A stretch of 64,000 nt of DNA from Psychromonas sp. Urea-02u-13 (GTDB lineage Bacteria > Pseudomonadota > Gammaproteobacteria > Enterobacterales > Psychromonadaceae), in assembly GCF_002835995.1 (NCBI RefSeq), contig NZ_PJBZ01000055.1, forward strand, positions 1 through 64,000, read 5' to 3'. Made by a program: the position numbers and the translations under genes. The notes below the pieces were generated by a model, which was not told the DNA's origin, did not search any database, and worked only from the letters and a program-made list of their open reading frames with translations. This document shows positions 62,843 to 64,000 of the stretch, one piece after another; positions within the stretch are counted from its first letter, which is position 1, and each line of letters starts with the position of its first letter.

Positions 62843-64000
62843 CATAGCAGCATCAACAATAAAAACAAAAACCGCGAAGCTAAAGCATCACATCCGAAAC
62901 ATCCGAGGTCAAAATAGGAGGTAGAGCTTCAGCTCTGCCTTAACGGCACTAACAATAAAAACAAAAAACGCGAAGCTAAAGCATCACATCCGAGGTCAAA
63001 ATAGGAGGTAGAGCTTCAGCTCTGCTTTAACGGCGCCAACAATAAAAACAAAAATCGCGAAGCTAAAGCATCACATCCGAGGTCAAAAGAAGGGTGTAGA
63101 GCTTCAGCTCTGCCTTAGCAGCAACAACGATAAAAACAAAAAAAGCGAAGCTAAAGCGTCACATCCGAGGTCAAAATAGAAGGTAGAGCTTCAGCTCTGC
63201 TTTAACGGCGCCAACAATAAAAACAAAAAACGCGAAGCTAAAGCATCACATCCGAAACATCCAGCAGCATTCGGATGTAGAGCTTCAGCTCTGCCTTAGC
63301 CGCATCAACGATAAAAACAAAAAACGCGAAGCTAAAGCATCACATCCGAGGTCAAAATAGGAGGTAGAGCTTCAGCTCTGCTTTAACGGCGCCAACGATA
63401 AAAACAAAAAACGCGAAGCTAAAGCATCACATCCGAGGTCAAAATAGGAGGTAGAGCTTCAGCTCTGCTTTAACGGCGCCAACAATAAAAACAAAAATCG
63501 TGAAGCTAAAGCATCACATCCGAGGTCAAAATAGGATGTAGAGCTTCAGCTCTGCCTTAACGGCGCCAACGATAAAAACAAAAAACGCGAAGCTAAAGCA
63601 TCACATCCGAGGTCAAAATAGGATGTAGAGCTTCAGCTCTGCCTTAACGGACCAACGATAAAAACAAAAAACGCGAAGCTAAATCGTCACATCCTAAGTC
63701 AAAATAAGGGTGTAGAGCTTCAGCTCTGCCTTAACGGCCCAACAATAAAAACAAAAATCGCGAAGCTAAATCGTCACATCCTAAGTCAAAATAAGGGCGT
63801 AGAGCTTCAGCTCTGCCTTAACGGCGCCAACGATAAAAACAAAAAACGCGAAGCTAAATCGTCACATCCTAAGTCAAAATAAGGGCGTAGAGCTTCAGCT
63901 CTGCTTTAACGGCACTAACAATAAAAACAAAAAACGCGAAGCTAAAGCATCACATCCGAGGTCAAAATAGGAGGTAGAGCTTCAGCTCTGCCTTAACGGA
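62843..64000. repeat. Second array of the ~87-bp repeat, at least 13 units, runs off window
   Basis: Same family and same orientation as the array at 60.4-61.5 kb. One unit (near 63236) carries the alternative perfect-stem core; the first unit is a hybrid of both cores (CCGAAACATCCGAGGTC). Three neighbouring units near 63676-63925 share a private variant (TCGTCACATCCTAAGTC), a sign of local unit duplication. The array continues beyond the window. Confidence 0.93.

Noticed and set aside
60437-64000. Possible CRISPR array
   Set aside because: Units are 86-94 bp with no unique spacers; the whole unit is repeated, and no cas gene is in the window.

Overview
The window looks like the chromosome of a marine, cold-adapted gammaproteobacterium of the Psychromonas type (my best guess; Vibrionales/Alteromonadales relatives are possible). 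Reasons: A+T-rich DNA with Vibrio-like gene content (fieF/cpxRA, yfbV/ackA-pta, fldB/xerD, recJ-dsbC, a TonB2/TtpC system, HutX/HutZ, a DUF3360 permease) plus a full set of mixed-acid fermentation genes. No rRNA, tRNA, phage or CRISPR locus was recognised.

Layout. 1-10 kb: housekeeping and stress genes: cut lipoprotein, cysE, fieF, cpxR-cpxA (with a triple CpxR box), trmL, a periplasmic-sensor GGDEF protein, recJ, dsbC. 10-38.4 kb: an accessory block of about 28 kb that separates dsbC from xerD, which are neighbours in E. coli. It is an iron/heme island: lone Dpp-type ATPases, a long apparent operon hmuT-hmuU-hmuV-DUF3450-ttpC-exbB2-exbD2-tonB2-TPR, divergent hutX-hutZ, a Crp/Fnr-type regulator, a CopD-like membrane protein, three paralogous secreted proteins around a TonB-dependent receptor, a lectin-metalloprotease, an S41 peptidase with an ABC exporter, and a HmuY-like lipoprotein with a heme-type receptor. 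Five good Fur boxes and one weaker inverted site lie in its promoters. 38.5-58.5 kb: xerD, fldB, then anaerobic metabolism: DUF3360 permease, a GcvR-like ACT protein, focA-pflB-pflA, rlmA-like, yfbV, ackA-pta, an RlmI-like methyltransferase, an AI-2E family protein and adhE. FNR-type sites precede the permease, focA and adhE, and a CRP-type site precedes ackA. 58.6-64 kb: a GGDEF-EAL gene broken by two homopolymer frameshifts, then two arrays (12 and at least 13 units) of a structured repeat of about 87 bp flanking a BaiN/YhiN-type flavoprotein gene.

How it works together. The island would carry heme or another iron source across the outer membrane (two TonB receptors energised by TonB2), bind it at the surface (HmuY-like lipoprotein, possibly the new secreted family), import it (HmuTUV) and handle it in the cytosol (HutX/HutZ). 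The right half would convert pyruvate to formate, acetate and ethanol without oxygen.

Best candidate for an undescribed system: 23.4-29.7 kb. Two promoters there each carry a Fur box and a near-identical TTGAYAAATGTCATG site, next to a Crp/Fnr regulator that lacks the FNR iron-sulfur cysteines. They drive a small membrane protein and a cluster of three paralogous secreted proteins (two with GlyGly-CTERM-like tails and calcium-type repeats) plus a TonB receptor without heme-receptor signatures.
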